Assembly (NCBI GenBank): GCA_965153355.1
Contig: OZ231126.1
Location: forward strand, 11,284,001 to 11,348,000
Direction: 5' to 3'
Length of the DNA stretch: 64,000 nucleotides
Origin: Flaccisagitta enflata
Taxonomy: Eukaryota; Chaetognatha; Sagittoidea; Aphragmophora
Shown here: positions 1 through 10,922 of the stretch, in pieces
Position numbering within the stretch: position 1 is the stretch's first letter
Layout of the letters: each line of letters begins with the position of its first letter
Notes under the pieces: generated by a model
What the model saw: only the letters and a program-made list of their open reading frames with translations
Told to the model about the DNA's origin: nothing
Database searches by the model: none
Translations under genes and position numbers: made by a program

Positions 1-281
1 AGTTTTCTATGGCAATCTTTTCTCAGATCCTCTTTACATTGTTGATTTAAAGGGTTATGAGCTCAAGAGTTGCAGCATCTTCTATATAAATCAGTCTATT
101 TATACCACCCAAATGTTTTTTTTTGATGAATATCATTGTTCATATTGATTTCTTTAATAAAACATTATCTAGATACTAATTTAGATACTAGCAAAAAAAT
201 CCTAGATACTTTCTGGATACTTTTTGGGGTTCCTTTAGATACTTTGCCTCCACTACATTTGGCGACCGAGCCCGTGAGTTA

Positions 282-797
282 CACAGTGGACAAAACAAAA
301 TAGGTAGAGAGCTCACTCTGATCCAAATTACTGTTATTAAACAGCAGGCTGTAAATAACGATTGGTTGTGAAAATTGTAGCCGGCTGTCATCTTACAAAG
401 TCGGCAAAAATCCAACCTTAATAGAATAGAACGTGACTAGCATATTCATAATCCTGATGAAATTCTGAGAAGTTTGACATATCACACTTAACACTTTTTA
501 TAAAGAATAATCTTTAAATATTATATTATACCATTATTAAACATTGATAAACAATGTCTATTTTTATGTAAAAGTATATGTTATGACATATCAAACTTGT
601 CAGAATTTTACCAGGATTATAAATTTGCAGGTCTCATTCTATTTGGTGAAAGTTGGATTTTTGCTTACTTTGTGGCATAACAGCCGGCTGTAATTTTTAC
701 AACCAGTTGTTGTTTACAGCCTGCTGTTTGATAACAGTAGGTTGGATCAAAGTCAACAGAGTGAGCTCTCTACCTATTTTGTTTTGTCCACTGACTG
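282..797. mobile_element. Palindromic Tc1/mariner-like MITE (516 bp)
   Basis: The two halves are long inverted repeats of each other: about 282-530 pairs with about 797-550, sharing GTGGACAAAACAAAATAGG and, further in, CAGCAGGCTGTAAA and TAATCCTG. Both ends abut a TA dinucleotide (280-281 and 798-799), the target-site duplication of Tc1/mariner elements. The outermost bases differ by a 2-bp indel (TA-CACAGTGG against TA-CAGTCAGTGG). No transposase ORF is present, so it is non-autonomous. It overlaps the 3' end of the minus-strand ORF at 697-1710. Bases 1-280 hold no feature I recognise. Confidence 0.8.
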
Positions 798-1710
798 TAA
801 AATGAATTACGCTCTGAACGTGTATGTTCATTCGAGGGACAGATAGAGGCACAGGCCCTCTATAAAAACCCAGGAAGCATCTGTGATTCGCTTCGGCGGG
901 GTAGATCGTGTGGAGACGGGCAATTCTATGATGGCTTTGGGGTGCTACAACATCTCGCCGATGCTCAACCTGTCGGGAAATATTTTGCTTAATAAGTAAA
1001 TCCTCGCCCAAATAAAACCAACCATCATCGGGTGACTTCCACATCCTCGAAAATGCTTCGTCAAAATCGCGTTCGAATCTTGACGATAGTTGACCATGCG
1101 GCGTTTTGACGGGTTTCTTTGTCTGTCCTTCGTCATCGTCAACGTCATCGTCATCGTCGTCGTCGCCACCGTCCTTATCCCTCATCAGTTCGGCGAATGC
1201 GGCTATGGTGGACGTTGAGGAATTCTGATAGTTGTTAATCTTGATCGCGTTATTAGAGGACGTAGCCAGCGTTATCATTCGCGGTTGCGTTTTGTTTTCA
1301 TTTTCATCGTGCTTTAGACTATCGTCGTCGTCGTCGTCGTCGTCGTTTTCCTTTTCGTGGTCGTTGTTGCCCGATTGACGATCATTTGGATAAACGGGTA
1401 GAATCGCCGCGTTCGTGATGCCTTCTGAAGGAGACTGACTAGGGCTTCCACCGGAAATGGATTTCCCGTCGATTCTCGACGACCTCTTCGTCGATACTCC
1501 GATGTCTCCGCGTCTCCAATCATCATCTTCATCAACGCGACGCTGACCGGAAGTGACTACCAAATCATCGTCTGCTCGGAGACGATCCTCTTCTGAGTTA
1601 CAAACGCTCAAAATGGTGATGCTTTGACTCGGGTTCTCTGTCATTGGAGCAGGTGTCACGCGATCGTGATCCTCTTCGACGGAATGAGCCCGAACGTTTT
1701 CGCGGGATTT
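697..1710 (-). CDS. Candidate last exon: acidic low-complexity protein, unknown family
   Basis: A long open frame with Asp runs (about residues 125-135 and 185-195), many Ser/Asn/Arg, and an ordered C-terminal part with motifs such as DFDEAFSRMW and DGWFYLGEDLL. It may start at a possible acceptor (TCTACACAG, exon base 1710, phase 0), which would suit splicing from a phase-0 donor near 2650. Alternatively translation starts at the ATG 1720-1722. In the first case it would be the distal cytoplasmic tail of the receptor-like gene upstream; in the second, a separate gene. About the last 30 codons before the stop lie inside the MITE at 282-797, so the end is transposon-derived unless an earlier donor is used (CAG/GTTGAG near 965-973 is one option). 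No domain was recognised. Confidence 0.5.
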   Translation of the reverse strand, partial: KSRENVRAHSVEEDHDRVTPAPMTENPSQSITILSVCNSEEDRLRADDDLVVTSGQRRVDEDDDWRRGDIGVSTKRSSRIDGKSISGGSPSQSPSEGITNAAILPVYPNDRQSGNNDHEKENDDDDDDDDSLKHDENENKTQPRMITLATSSNNAIKINNYQNSSTSTIAAFAELMRDKDGGDDDDDDDVDDDEGQTKKPVKTPHGQLSSRFERDFDEAFSRMWKSPDDGWFYLGEDLLIKQNISRQVEHRRDVVAPQSHHRIARLHTIYPAEANHRCFLGFYRGPVPLSVPRMNIHVQSVIHFTVSGQNKIGRELTLLTLIQPTVIKQQAVNNNWL

Positions 1711-2613
1711 CTGTGTAGACATGAACCAAGACTTGTGGGTGCGGTAACTTACACATTTAGCTTGAAAAATCCGGTAAAAGCCGCCACGCTAGTGTTAAAC
1801 TCATAGGCTATTAACCATATGCAGGCTTTTCCCCTTCCCTAGATCTAGACCGATGTCCTCTTCCGCTTATCTTTCTATAGTGGACAAACTGCTCACCACG
1901 TAGTAAGGGCCTGGAAAAGATCGCATTCCTATTAGTGCCGAAAAGTTTTTTTGTTTGTGCATTCCCTCTGACAAAACGAAACCGTGCTGAGAAATTGAAT
2001 GATTTTTAAATATATTCGTTCATACTAGCTTATTCGCAAGGTTAATTCGTTCTTACTTTAGTCTTCAGAATAGCGGAGTTCTTGAGGCTGAGAAAGGTTC
2101 TTTTCTTGTTTAAAGAAGTTTTCGTTAAGCATGATTAAAAAACTGCAATATGCAAATGAGGTTTTTATAGTAGAGATTCGAGGAATATGCAATTATCTGC
2201 GCAAGTGTTGCCACGGGATTCTTTCTCTGGTTTCTCTCTTCCTTCCTACCTTATCCTAGCCTAGCGTCTGTGTTTGTATGTCATTTTAATTACCTTTAAA
2301 GCCCAGAGACTAGTCGCTCTTTTCGTTTCATCGGGAAATTTTTCATCAGTGACTCCAACTTCATCTCCATACGTGGTTGCAAGGCTCGCCTTATGTGATG
2401 ATCGACTCTAAGGGATCAGAATGTCGATTATAGATATTTTTTACCTCTCCTGAGCATACGTAACTGTATGGCCGGTCATGTCCATCCCTCAGTCCATTTG
2501 TTGGACGGTTGCTCAGTCACGCTTTAAAACCGCAAAAGAGATCAAATTAATCACCATTCTAAAATTCAAAATAATGATCATTCATTCATTCATTCATTCA
2601 TTCATTCATTAAT
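1711..2613. other. Intron or spacer, no gene seen
   Basis: AT-rich sequence without convincing exon. A short ATTC tetranucleotide run lies at 2581-2610. Confidence 0.5.
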
Positions 2614-2813
2614 TCATAATGCATCTTTGATTTGACTTTCGTTCGGTACCCCCTGTGACACTTCTAAATAGGTAATGATGATAGGTTTTAAAAGGGACCA
2701 GACCAGATCCTGGGCGATGTATTTGGGCGTCCTCCACAAATGTTCGGCCTCAACACTGTCAACAGCATCAACTTGGCAGAACGAACCCCCGATTCGATCC
2801 AAGGATTCACAAT
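2614..2813 (-). CDS. Candidate exon, unknown family
   Basis: Acceptor TCTGCAG/ATTGTG puts the first exon base at 2813. The frame enters with two bases and reads on through CESLDRIGGSFCQVDAVD and EHLWRTPKYIAQDLVW to a stop at 2614. The upstream candidate exon (3044-3158) ends in phase 1, so the two join without a frame break. A possible donor (GGGG/GTACCG, exon end 2650) leaves phase 0, which fits the exon starting at 1710. It is therefore either a terminal exon or an internal exon of the receptor-like gene. The amino-acid composition is non-repetitive and coding-like, but I do not recognise a family. Confidence 0.4.
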
Positions 2814-3043
2814 CTGCAGATCAAATTGGTGGAATGAATAATCAAACATGTCGTAATCATCACAATCACCTCATCTTTTTAAAATAACAATAATGTTAAG
2901 ATCATCATTATAGATAACAATTGATAACTTTTTGCTGTATTTGAAAATTAATTTATCGATGTATAAGAAACAAACAATAGCATTTGTTCTCGCTATTGGG
3001 TTCTAATGTTCTATCAGTTGTAAGTTTAATCGAAACATCTCAC

Positions 3044-3158
3044 AGGGTGGTGCGTCCATGTTTTCCGTCTGTATCTCATTCAAGTCTGTTGTTACGCTGA
3101 GCCCCCTATTGTTGTCCCTCTCACGCTCAGGCGAATCGCAAAGGACAGCATTCTCCTC
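3044..3158 (-). CDS. Candidate internal exon of the receptor-like gene
   Basis: A pyrimidine-rich stretch and CATTTCAAG acceptor precede exon base 3158, and a GTGAGA donor follows 3044. The 38 complete codons (EENAVLCDSPERERDNNRGL, then a Thr/Glu-rich stretch ending MDAPP) are open in phase 0 and leave one base. The next candidate exon at 2813 expects exactly that. This would be a hydrophilic cytoplasmic segment. The upstream link needs a phase-0 donor in the transmembrane exon; GATG/GTGGCG and GAG/GTCATA both fit the phase but are weak. Confidence 0.4.
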
Positions 3159-3515
3159 CTTGAAATGAAAAAAAGGTGAATATAGTCATAGATTTTGAAA
3201 AGACATAGAATTTGATTTTTTTACAAGATTCCATTTGCCAAGGTGTGGGTATTAGAGTCTTTAACATGATTGATCGGACAGTCGCGACACATACCAATGT
3301 ACTGAGACACAGCAAACGTATACATGCAAATCATATAGATATACCTGAACGATTGCGATATTTTGACTCGCTTTCTGTAGAAAATCATCTCGTCTTTGAG
3401 AGGCCATTATAAGATTCTCGGGACTCTCAGCATTTGAAATCTGTTACAAGACATGGACAAATATCATATTTATGTCAAAATCAATACTGCGATCAAAAGG
3501 AACATACGCACACAT

Positions 3516-3637
<122 letters not shown>

Positions 3638-3753
3638 ATCCATCTATCCACCCATCAACCCATCCATCCATCTATGTATGGACCTACACAACATGAGCAA
3701 ATACTACACATGCACACATCCACACGGAAATAAAAACAAGAATCACACTGTTA

Positions 3754-5112
3754 TCAAAACAAAACACTTGACTTTATGACCTCTAAGTTGGCGTCGGACG
3801 TGTTGCACAAAAGCGCCACCATCTTCATCTTCATCTTTGTCGTTTTCAATGATGTGGACACGTCAGGATCGTCTCCCATCACTTCACCTTCGCCACCACC
3901 GCCACCTCCGCCACGAGGCGCCACCTCCGTCACTTCCGCTGCTTCTGGCGCGATCTTCGACGTTCGTTTCTCCAGTTTTCCACGCCGAAAAACCACGACG
4001 ACAACGACGACGAGAATGACCACGACGCCAACCACGAGCAGCCACAACAAATGAAGAGGCGTCAAAGTCTTCGTCGTCGTCGATCGGATTACGACGACCC
4101 CATCATCCTCCATTTGTTTCTAAGGAACGCATTTGAAAGTACAGATGGAGACAAAGAAAGACAACTGTAATCTACTGACTTACTACAGTTCAGATTGACT
4201 CATGTCTCCGCGCGCACCCCCAGCACCGCCCACTCCTCCTCAACTACCACTTCCCTCCCCAACCTCCTCGGCTGAATGTACTTTGCCACTAAAAACCACT
4301 CCATCAATTTTGACCGAGACAGAGAGAGAGAGAGAGAGAGACAGAGAGAGAGAGAGACAGAGAGAGAGACAGACAGACAGAAAAAGAGTTCTTAGCAGGA
4401 AACACAAGGCACACGCAATGGCCAATCTCAAATCCTTAAATGACAAGAACCAGAAAACGGACAGACGTACCTCGAAGCGTAATCCGTTCTTTCTTCCGAC
4501 TGCCAAGTCGACTTTTTTCCCTTTCTCGACATTTATCCCATTCATTTCATCCTCAGGTGTTTTTGCCGATTCTCCTTTGTAAGAATCAAAAAATTCCCTC
4601 GTCGATGATTTCACTTTCGCATCATCTGACGACGACGACGACGACGACGACGACGAATCGCTGCTCATTTGTTTCCGCGTTTCATCAGCGTTGTGGAGGA
4701 CTTCAATAAAGGATTGAGAAGTAGTCGACGACGACGCCATCTGAGGAGATCCACTAGCATCCTCTACGTCTTCCGTGGTCGATGAAGTCGTCGTCGTCGT
4801 CCGCGTCGACACCGTGGACGGGATGCAATCATCTTCGTCAGAACCTCCATCCAAGCAATCATCTTTGCCATCGCAAACGAGATGTCGTTGAATGCAAATT
4901 TGATGAGCTCGACACCAAAAATTGAAGGTAGTAAATTTCTGCGTCTTTTTCGTCAGAGACTCGGATGAAACGTGATCGGATGTAGTTGAGAGAGGACTTG
5001 GGGACGAAGGAGGCTGGGATACAGTGGACGATTTTGACGGAAGACCTGGGGTCGATACGCTCACGTCGTTTGGCGGTTTTTCTGATTGCTTTGACGTAAT
5101 GGCGTCCTCCGT

Positions 5113-5184
<72 letters not shown>

Positions 5185-6167
5185 CGATGATGATGATGGA
5201 GTTGAAGTCGGTGACGGAGATAAAGAGAACTTGGTTTCTGCCATATCCTGCCAAATCCTCTTTGCAACCTCCATACCTTGTTGCATCATTTGCAAATCTT
5301 CAGATGAATCCTTTGTAGTCTTGTAGTGCGGGAAAGGAGAGAAGAAACGCAAATTTCGATTGTACATTGCAACATCACACTACGGTCTAAACAGACTAAA
5401 ATTAAAGACATGCATGGCGAACGCGTGGTTCCACTGCACTGATCGTAACGGATAAAATCTCCCTAGTGCAATGTCATATTATCACCCCAAACAAACTCAC
5501 CACGTTCATATATATGAGATCTCCATGATCCTCCGAAGCCGTGGCATTCGCCGTGATTGTAACTTGTCCCTGATCAAGATCCGAGTTGCTGTTGCCCTCA
5601 TCCAACACTCCATCCTTCGGGTCTCGTTCGAAGACGCAGACTTTTTCTGAGGCTGATTTCTCTTGCGCGAAAGCCGTCACGCGTACGGCCAAATTGACCG
5701 GGACATCTTTGAAAACGACGTACTGAAGGACCAGGAAGTGACGGGAAGTGGTTCGATACGTCGCATTTCTCACTCTGGTGGATGTAATTTAATGAGTGAC
5801 AGTTACAGATCGATGACCAAAGAAGCTGCCTTGTCATTCACGGACGGACCAACATGGTTTTACGGTAACGTCACTTGGTATGAGGAGCCAAAACACTTTG
5901 TTCTGTTTCTTGGTCTCTCAAATTCAAGAAAAAGAAAATAACTTCCTCTTGTCTACAAAATCTTGTAGAATGTAGACTATCAGATGAACGCATGTATACG
6001 ACTGTGACAAGGAGACAAACCATGAAACTGACACCAAGGGGTACGGAGTGATGATAAAAAACATCCCACTTACTCATTTTCGCATTTGGGATATTCTGCT
6101 CGAATATCCATAAAATTGTCGTGGCCTTGGCCAAAGCAGAGAAACGGATCCGAGCCACTTTCTAAGT
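3754..6167 (-). CDS. CUB-like / LDLa single-pass membrane protein (core exons)
   Basis: Four exons with consistent phases: 6167-6074 (AG/AC; GA/GTAAGT), 5774-5501 (CCAG/A; GTG/GTGAGT), 5319-4471 (CAAG/ACT; GAG/GTACGT) and 4119-3754 (TTAG/AAA; stop TGA, or an internal donor to further exons). The first two encode a CUB-like half-domain (CFGQGHDNF, KCENE then VRNATYRTTSRHFLVLQYVV, and VNLAVRVTAF). The third starts with a Ser/Thr-rich stalk and a poly-Ser run coded by (ATG)n at 5113-5193. It then has an LDL-receptor class A module ending CDGKDDCLDGGSDEDDC, with the calcium-binding acidic residues in place, and a second Ser/Thr/Asp-rich stretch. The fourth has a hydrophobic helix of about 22 residues (LHLLWLLVVGVVVILVVVVV) followed by Arg/Lys, giving a type I topology. 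The LDLa module shows only five cysteines; the usual first one is missing. The CUB, LDLa, TM order recalls Neto-type receptors, but I do not claim orthology. Confidence 0.72.
4318..4382. repeat. (GA)n-rich tract in intron
   Basis: GA repeats with interspersed GACA units, in the intron between the LDLa exon and the transmembrane exon. On the coding (minus) strand it is pyrimidine-rich and sits about 200 bases upstream of the 4119 acceptor. Confidence 0.9.
5113..5200 (-). repeat. Coding trinucleotide run (poly-Ser)
   Basis: About 28 tandem ATG/ATC-type triplets inside the LDLa exon. In the minus-strand reading frame they encode an uninterrupted Ser run in the stalk. Other frames give poly-Asp, poly-Met, poly-His or poly-Ile and are shadows. 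Confidence 0.85.
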
Positions 6168-6305
6168 CTGGAATTAAGGACAGGGATACTATTATTATCT
6201 TTTGAAATTTTCTATCATGAATATCAATTCTCACTGCTTTCATCGATTCTATCATTCACTAGTCAGTCAATGAGAACCAGCAAAGCGGATCCATATTTCT
6301 GAGAC

Positions 6306-6474
6306 CTTTTGGGTGGTATTTTGAGGAACAGAGATAGAGTAGATTTGGGCACGGATGAGAATAGGATTCGATGGAAAGCAGCAAAGACGTCGCCGGAGGA
6401 GCCGGGGAAAACACGATGGAACAATAAGTCAAGTCGCGCCCAGATCTACGGGATGCATCTGCAGGCTGTAGGAC
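6306..6474 (-). CDS. Candidate upstream exon of the CUB/LDLa gene
   Basis: On the minus strand a (CT)n tract of about 170 bases ends in CGCCCATTCCAG, an ideal acceptor, with the exon starting at 6474. The frame is open (VLQPADASRRSGRDLTYCSI, then SLLLSIESYSHPCPNLLYLC). If it ends at the non-consensus donor AAAAG/GTCTCA (6306) it leaves phase 1, which matches the entry phase of the exon at 6167. The hydrophobic strand followed by C-x(4)-LYLC resembles the middle of a CUB domain, so it would complete the half-domain downstream. The weak donor is the main doubt. The start of the gene (signal peptide) was not found. Confidence 0.4.
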
Positions 6475-6483
6475 CTGGAATGG

Positions 6484-6690
<207 letters not shown>

Positions 6691-6984
6691 CGGCAGAAAG
6701 GGCCGGGGAGAGACAGAAAGAGAGCTACAGACAGACACTGCAGCAGAAAGGGCCGGAGAGATTAGAGACAGTAAGAGAGCGAAACAGCGATAAGTGACAA
6801 ATACACTTTTCCTCTTTTATAAGAACCTAGTTTATAAGAACATCAAGGCTTCAAAATGCCCTAAAATTAAGAACGTTGTAGTTATTTAATTAGTAGCTAT
6901 CTTTATCTATTTTGAAGGCTTCGAAAAAAAATGATGTTCTTTAAAAAAAAAGTGTAACAAACAAAACTATTAAACAAACACAGG

Positions 6985-7720
6985 GACAGGCCTCTTGATT
7001 GTTCCTTTCTGCCGACAAGCAAAAATTTCCCCTTGCACACTGCCGAGTTAACGTAAAAGTGGGGGGTGATTAGCAGGTTGCCTTTTCACTCCAAAGTCCC
7101 GACTGCACCGCTATTTCTACAATATTGATGGACTTAGGCCCATCATCTGCCGCCAATCCCTACCAAGCAGCTGCCTGCTTTCACCTCCGCTGCGGAGGAC
7201 AGGTGTTTTTTAAGAGGATCACCAGATTAGGGAAGGAACGATTTCAATTAAGAGAGGATTTTTTCATTATAAGTATCATCACTATTCACTTTTTAGCGGG
7301 TGGCTACATGAAGCACATGACAATGCTGATAAGTTTTATATGTGATTAAGATTTTCTTTTTTTTTAATTCACAACATAAAGGATTAAGTTCTCATTATAT
7401 TTTTAACTCAAACTCACAGTCTTCCTAATCAACCATGTTACACAAGAGCAGTCATTGTAAAACTGCAATATGCAAATAATATCAATGCTGACTGTAATAA
7501 CCATCCCTTCTATTTCGATCTACTCCTTTTTCTTTTCTTTTTCCTTCATCTTCTTCCTCTTCCTCTTCTTCTTCTTCTTCTTCATCTCCTTTTTCTTCTT
7601 CCCCTTTTCCTCCTTCTCCTCCTTCTCCTTCTTCTTCTTCCATCATTGGGACCTGCCGACATCTCTCTTTCCCCGCCGAGAAGCGGCGCTGCTCGCTGCT
7701 CCAAAATCAAAAGGCCTGCA
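6985..7720 (+). repeat. Dispersed repeat, copy A
   Basis: Shares several blocks with 17315-18025 in the opposite orientation: the block near 7000 (CTTGATTGTTCCTTTCTGCC), the block near 7290 (GGTGGCTACATGAAGCAC), the block near 7455 (AAACTGCAATATGCAAATAA) and the block near 7670 (GAGAAGCGGCGCTGCTCGCT). Each copy carries a CTT/GAA triplet tract at the same place. The family is unknown; no ORF of note. Confidence 0.7.
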
Positions 7721-7796
7721 CAGGGACATGTTGCAACATCATAATACAATAAAGGCGGCTAATCGCCGTAGGAAAAAAGTCATAAATGCTGAGAAA

Positions 7797-7799
<3 letters not shown>

Positions 7800-7873
<74 letters not shown>

Positions 7874-7990
7874 GACAACAGACAGACGACGGACAGACAG
7901 ATGGACAGGCAGACAGACAGACGGACGGACAGGCAGATGGACAGACAGACAGAGAATGAGACAGAGAGAGAGAGACAGAGAGAGAATGCT
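7800..7990. repeat. (GA)n / (GACA)n / (GACG)n compound microsatellite
   Basis: GA units pass into GACA and GACG tetranucleotides. The region from 8020 to 8100 has GGAC-rich sequence like the interior of F1 elements. Nothing coding was seen here. Confidence 0.9.
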
Positions 7991-8238
7991 TGTTTTTCCA
8001 CTTTTGACTTGATCACCATGGATAGACTGATGGACCAACGACCAACGGATGGACTCACGGACGGATGGATGCCTCAGGATTCTTACAACAAAAGACAGTG
8101 AGAGACTGCTGCTATGCACAATCATTATTCAGACAATGTGAAGTCAAACAGACTCTGTCATTTTTATTCCTCATTTTTAGGAAAAATGTGAAAATACTAA
8201 AAATAAAAAAAAGATTCAGAAAAATCATAGTTCCGAAA

Positions 8239-8481
8239 CTATCGATTGCACAGACCAGTTTGCCCGTCATCTGGAAAGAGGAGATTTAGCTCTTTATTAG
8301 CTATTAATTTCATGCGTAGCACCATTCGAGCCCAAAAAATGATCAACTTTCGCAAACTCCTCATGAGAAAAAGGGAAAATCGATTTCCGCCGTAGGTCTC
8401 AAAAAGCCGAAGGTATTCTTCGACTTTTTTCCAAATGAATGCACAGTCTACATGAGCGTATATTCGGGCCAATTCTGTCAT
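8239..8481 (-). CDS. Candidate terminal exon, unknown family
   Basis: Open frame of 80 codons ending in TAG at 8239. It follows a possible acceptor (TTTTGCTTTAG/C) and begins with ATG. The product (MTELARIYAHVDCAFIWKKV, FETYGGNRFSLFLMRSLRKL, IIFWARMVLRMK) has a varied, helix-forming, coding-like composition rich in basic and aromatic residues. I recognise no domain. It overlaps by a few bases another exon-like ORF in a different frame, so at most one of them is used in a given transcript. Confidence 0.3.
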   Translation of the reverse strand: MTELARIYAHVDCAFIWKKVEEYLRLFETYGGNRFSLFLMRSLRKLIIFWARMVLRMKLIANKELNLLFPDDGQTGLCNR

Positions 8482-8599
8482 GCTAAAGCAAAATCATTTT
8501 TTGCCTGATAGCTACGATCTTGTCTCGAGGTCGGATCTTCATCCTTGGACGCGATGATTATGTGAGAGCTCGTGATATTCTCATGATTGTAGATGTACC
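8478..8599 (-). CDS. Candidate terminal exon, unknown
   Basis: The acceptor TTATTTCCCAG gives a first base at 8599, and the frame is open after two bases (YIYNHENITSSHIIIASKDE, DPTSRQD...) to TGA at 8478. It is short and hydrophilic. It could be an alternative end to the gene whose exon lies at 8915-9091, but the phases do not match any donor I can see there. Confidence 0.22.
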
Positions 8600-8914
8600 C
8601 TGGGAAATAACAAGGCCATGTAGGTCAGTATATGCGCCAGATGGATCGTCAAAGGTTTGCGTGACTAAAATACCGACTGACCAACTAACCGACGGACACC
8701 ACCGATTAAAGAGGTGCTTCGGCGAAACTCAAAATTTTCTTTTTTTGATTTTTTGATCCAAGATAAAATTCTCACAAGCATTAGCTTGAGTGTTCATTAA
8801 ATTAGTCCTTTTCTCATTCATCCATTGCGTTTTCAAAAATCATTCATTGAATTTGAATATTCAGTGAAAGAAGTTAATGAATTAATCAATACGTAAATCA
8901 ATTCCTTCCTTCAT

Positions 8915-9091
8915 TCACTGAACGATGCCTGGAGTTTCATCGGAGCAAACGTGTCTTGACGTCTTGCTGACGTAATCTTCGTAATCGTCTCCTTCGAGAG
9001 AATCTGCTTCCGGTCTCACCTTTTCGGGGACCAAATAATGAATGGCCTCAACGCCGAAACTCTCAATCGCCAGAAGCATAAACGTAATCCA
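8915..9091 (-). CDS. Terminal exon of an unidentified gene
   Basis: The acceptor GGCCCTCTTTAG/TGG gives exon base 9091 and the frame runs in phase 0 for 58 codons to TGA at 8915. The peptide starts hydrophobic (WITFMLLAIESFGVEAIHYL), then turns acidic (VPEKVRPEADSLEGDDYEDY), ending SDETPGIVQ. This suggests the C-terminal end of a membrane protein with a short cytosolic tail. A strong internal donor (GAAAAG/GTGAGA, after codon 24) could skip the acidic tail. Upstream exons were not found before the neighbouring gene at 10.9 kb. Confidence 0.5.
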   Translation of the reverse strand, partial: WITFMLLAIESFGVEAIHYLVPEKVRPEADSLEGDDYEDYVSKTSRHVCSDETPGIVQ

Positions 9092-9165
9092 CTAAAGAGG
9101 GCCAGTCCAAATACAATTCACGTACGAGCGAGGTCGGAATTACGTCATCACGTCCGCACCCGTCC

Positions 9166-9225
<60 letters not shown>

Positions 9226-9232
9226 CTCTCTC
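9166..9232. repeat. (CT)n microsatellite
   Basis: About 33 CT units with one CG interruption. It lies upstream of the 9091 acceptor on the minus strand, where it reads (GA)n, so it is not that exon's polypyrimidine tract. Confidence 0.95.
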
Positions 9233-9624
9233 AATCATGTTCACAAATGCTACGGGCTACAGTCGTTACGATCGTCGGCAAATTCAGTAGAAAATTCGTA
9301 ACAACGCTTCTATCATATTTCCCTTGCCTTGTATATTTGATAATAATGTCTACATTCCCATTCAAGGGAGATATCGCTCTGAATACCCTCGTTCCAAGCA
9401 TGAAGCAAGCTTGATTTATGCAAAAAGAATTATGTAAAAGTCGAATCTGGAGGAAAATCAGAGAAGAAGATGCATAGAAAAAGAAGAAAATTATAAATAA
9501 AGAAGAAAACAATTAACAAACAAGACAAAGACGAAAAAGGCTGGAAACAAGGCTACAGGCTACCCAAGTTGCGCCAATTGGGACTGAAAAGACAAGAGAA
9601 TGAAGGGAAGGAGGAAAAGGAAGA

Positions 9625-10052
9625 ATAGTCGCAAAAGCGTTAGATGGTCAGTGCACTCCGCGCCCTGCCACAGGTTGCGGCCAGCTAGAGGGGAATAGCG
9701 CGGCTCCCAAAGGCCGATGACTATGCTTCACATTGCTGCTGGGGAGTTTTCCTTCATGTCCGCACCACCTCCTCTGAGTTTTCCTGAGGCTTCATATACT
9801 GTTGAGGCCCATATCCAGCCTCTGTGCCCAAATCCCATCTGCGAATGCCCAACCTTGGGAGAGTAGAATTTGCCAAGTGGGGCTGGGATGTAGGCCTGAT
9901 AGTACTTGGGTCTCAAGACTGGGATTTGGGCCTGAGAGTTACATGGCCCCAGGCTGAGATAGGCCTGAGGCTGGGAGGGCAGGCATGGACATGAAGGAGA
10001 AAATTTACATGTGAAAGCATAGGTCATCGAACCCTTCTGGGGCCGCTGCTCG
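9625..10052 (+). mobile_element. F2b element copy
   Basis: Begins TAGTCGCAAAAGCGTTAGAT and GGTCAG, carries degenerate units of type GGCTGGGATTTGGGCCTGAG, and ends GGGGCCGCTGCTCGAAAAA. It is the same family as 39345-40033, 48675-49686 and 49736-50342. No transposase is encoded. Confidence 0.65.
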
Positions 10053-10105
10053 AAAAAGGAAGTAGAGAGAAGAAAAATGAAAAACATTAGAAAAAGAGTA
10101 AGGAA

Positions 10106-10252
10106 CAAGGACACGGCCATAACAGTCGCGTGACGGTGGGTAGGCGAATGCATGTTTTCCTCACTTTTCGACCTGCGTTCGCCGACCGACTGGACCAGAC
10201 CAACCATCAACCGACGGACAAAGTTTTCGATAGAGGCCGCTTGTCCGCGACT
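10106..10252 (+). mobile_element. F1 element copy (degenerate)
   Basis: Left end CAAGGACACGGCC, subterminal AGTCGCGTGACGG. The right end is the hairpin GCCGC-TTGTCC-GCGAC followed by T and an A-run. The interior is short with GACC/GACGG units. Confidence 0.7.
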
Positions 10253-10922
10253 AAAAAAGCGAGCATCACGAAAAAACCACTCGGACCAAAAGGATTTTCG
10301 TTGTCATGGGGCTTTTTATTGTCGTTAAAATAGATAATCAACTGACGATACGAAATAACTTTTTTTCGTAATGAAGAATTTTATTTATCGTAAGAAATAT
10401 GCAAATGAGGATTAGATCCACTGACGAATGAATCACCTGCGCAGACTTCATCAAATTTAAACGTTGGAGGATCCTTCTTTCTTTCTTTCTTTCTTTCTTT
10501 CCTGTATCCTCCTGCATCCTAGGCCGGCACTTCGGCGCTCTCCTGCCGTGTAGCGTTGCTACCGTGCTACACAAAATCGGCACCTCTGGTCTGAAGATTG
10601 ACTTTTTAATCTGCGATTCTTTGAAAGAACATATCTCGAAAAAAAAAAAGATTAAACAGTTCCCTATATGGGCATAGTAGGTTTAAAAAACTTCGCCTTT
10701 TTAATTTTCTTTTCTCCATTAACTTGATTTTCTTGATTTTCTGGACTGGCTTGATTTCCTCATTTTCCATCTTTTACTTTTCTTCTTCTTCTTCTTCTTC
10801 TTCTGGATTAGCATTACAAACACAGTTTAAGACAAATTATTTAATATAATAAAATGGTTGAAAACAACAAGAATTAGATACTCAATCACGGCTTTTCTTT
10901 CCTTGCGAAAAAAATGTCCATT

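Noticed and set aside
10106-10252. F1 as a tRNA-derived SINE
   Set aside because: No A or B box promoter and no tRNA-like fold were seen; the A-run lies in the target and the ends are hairpins.
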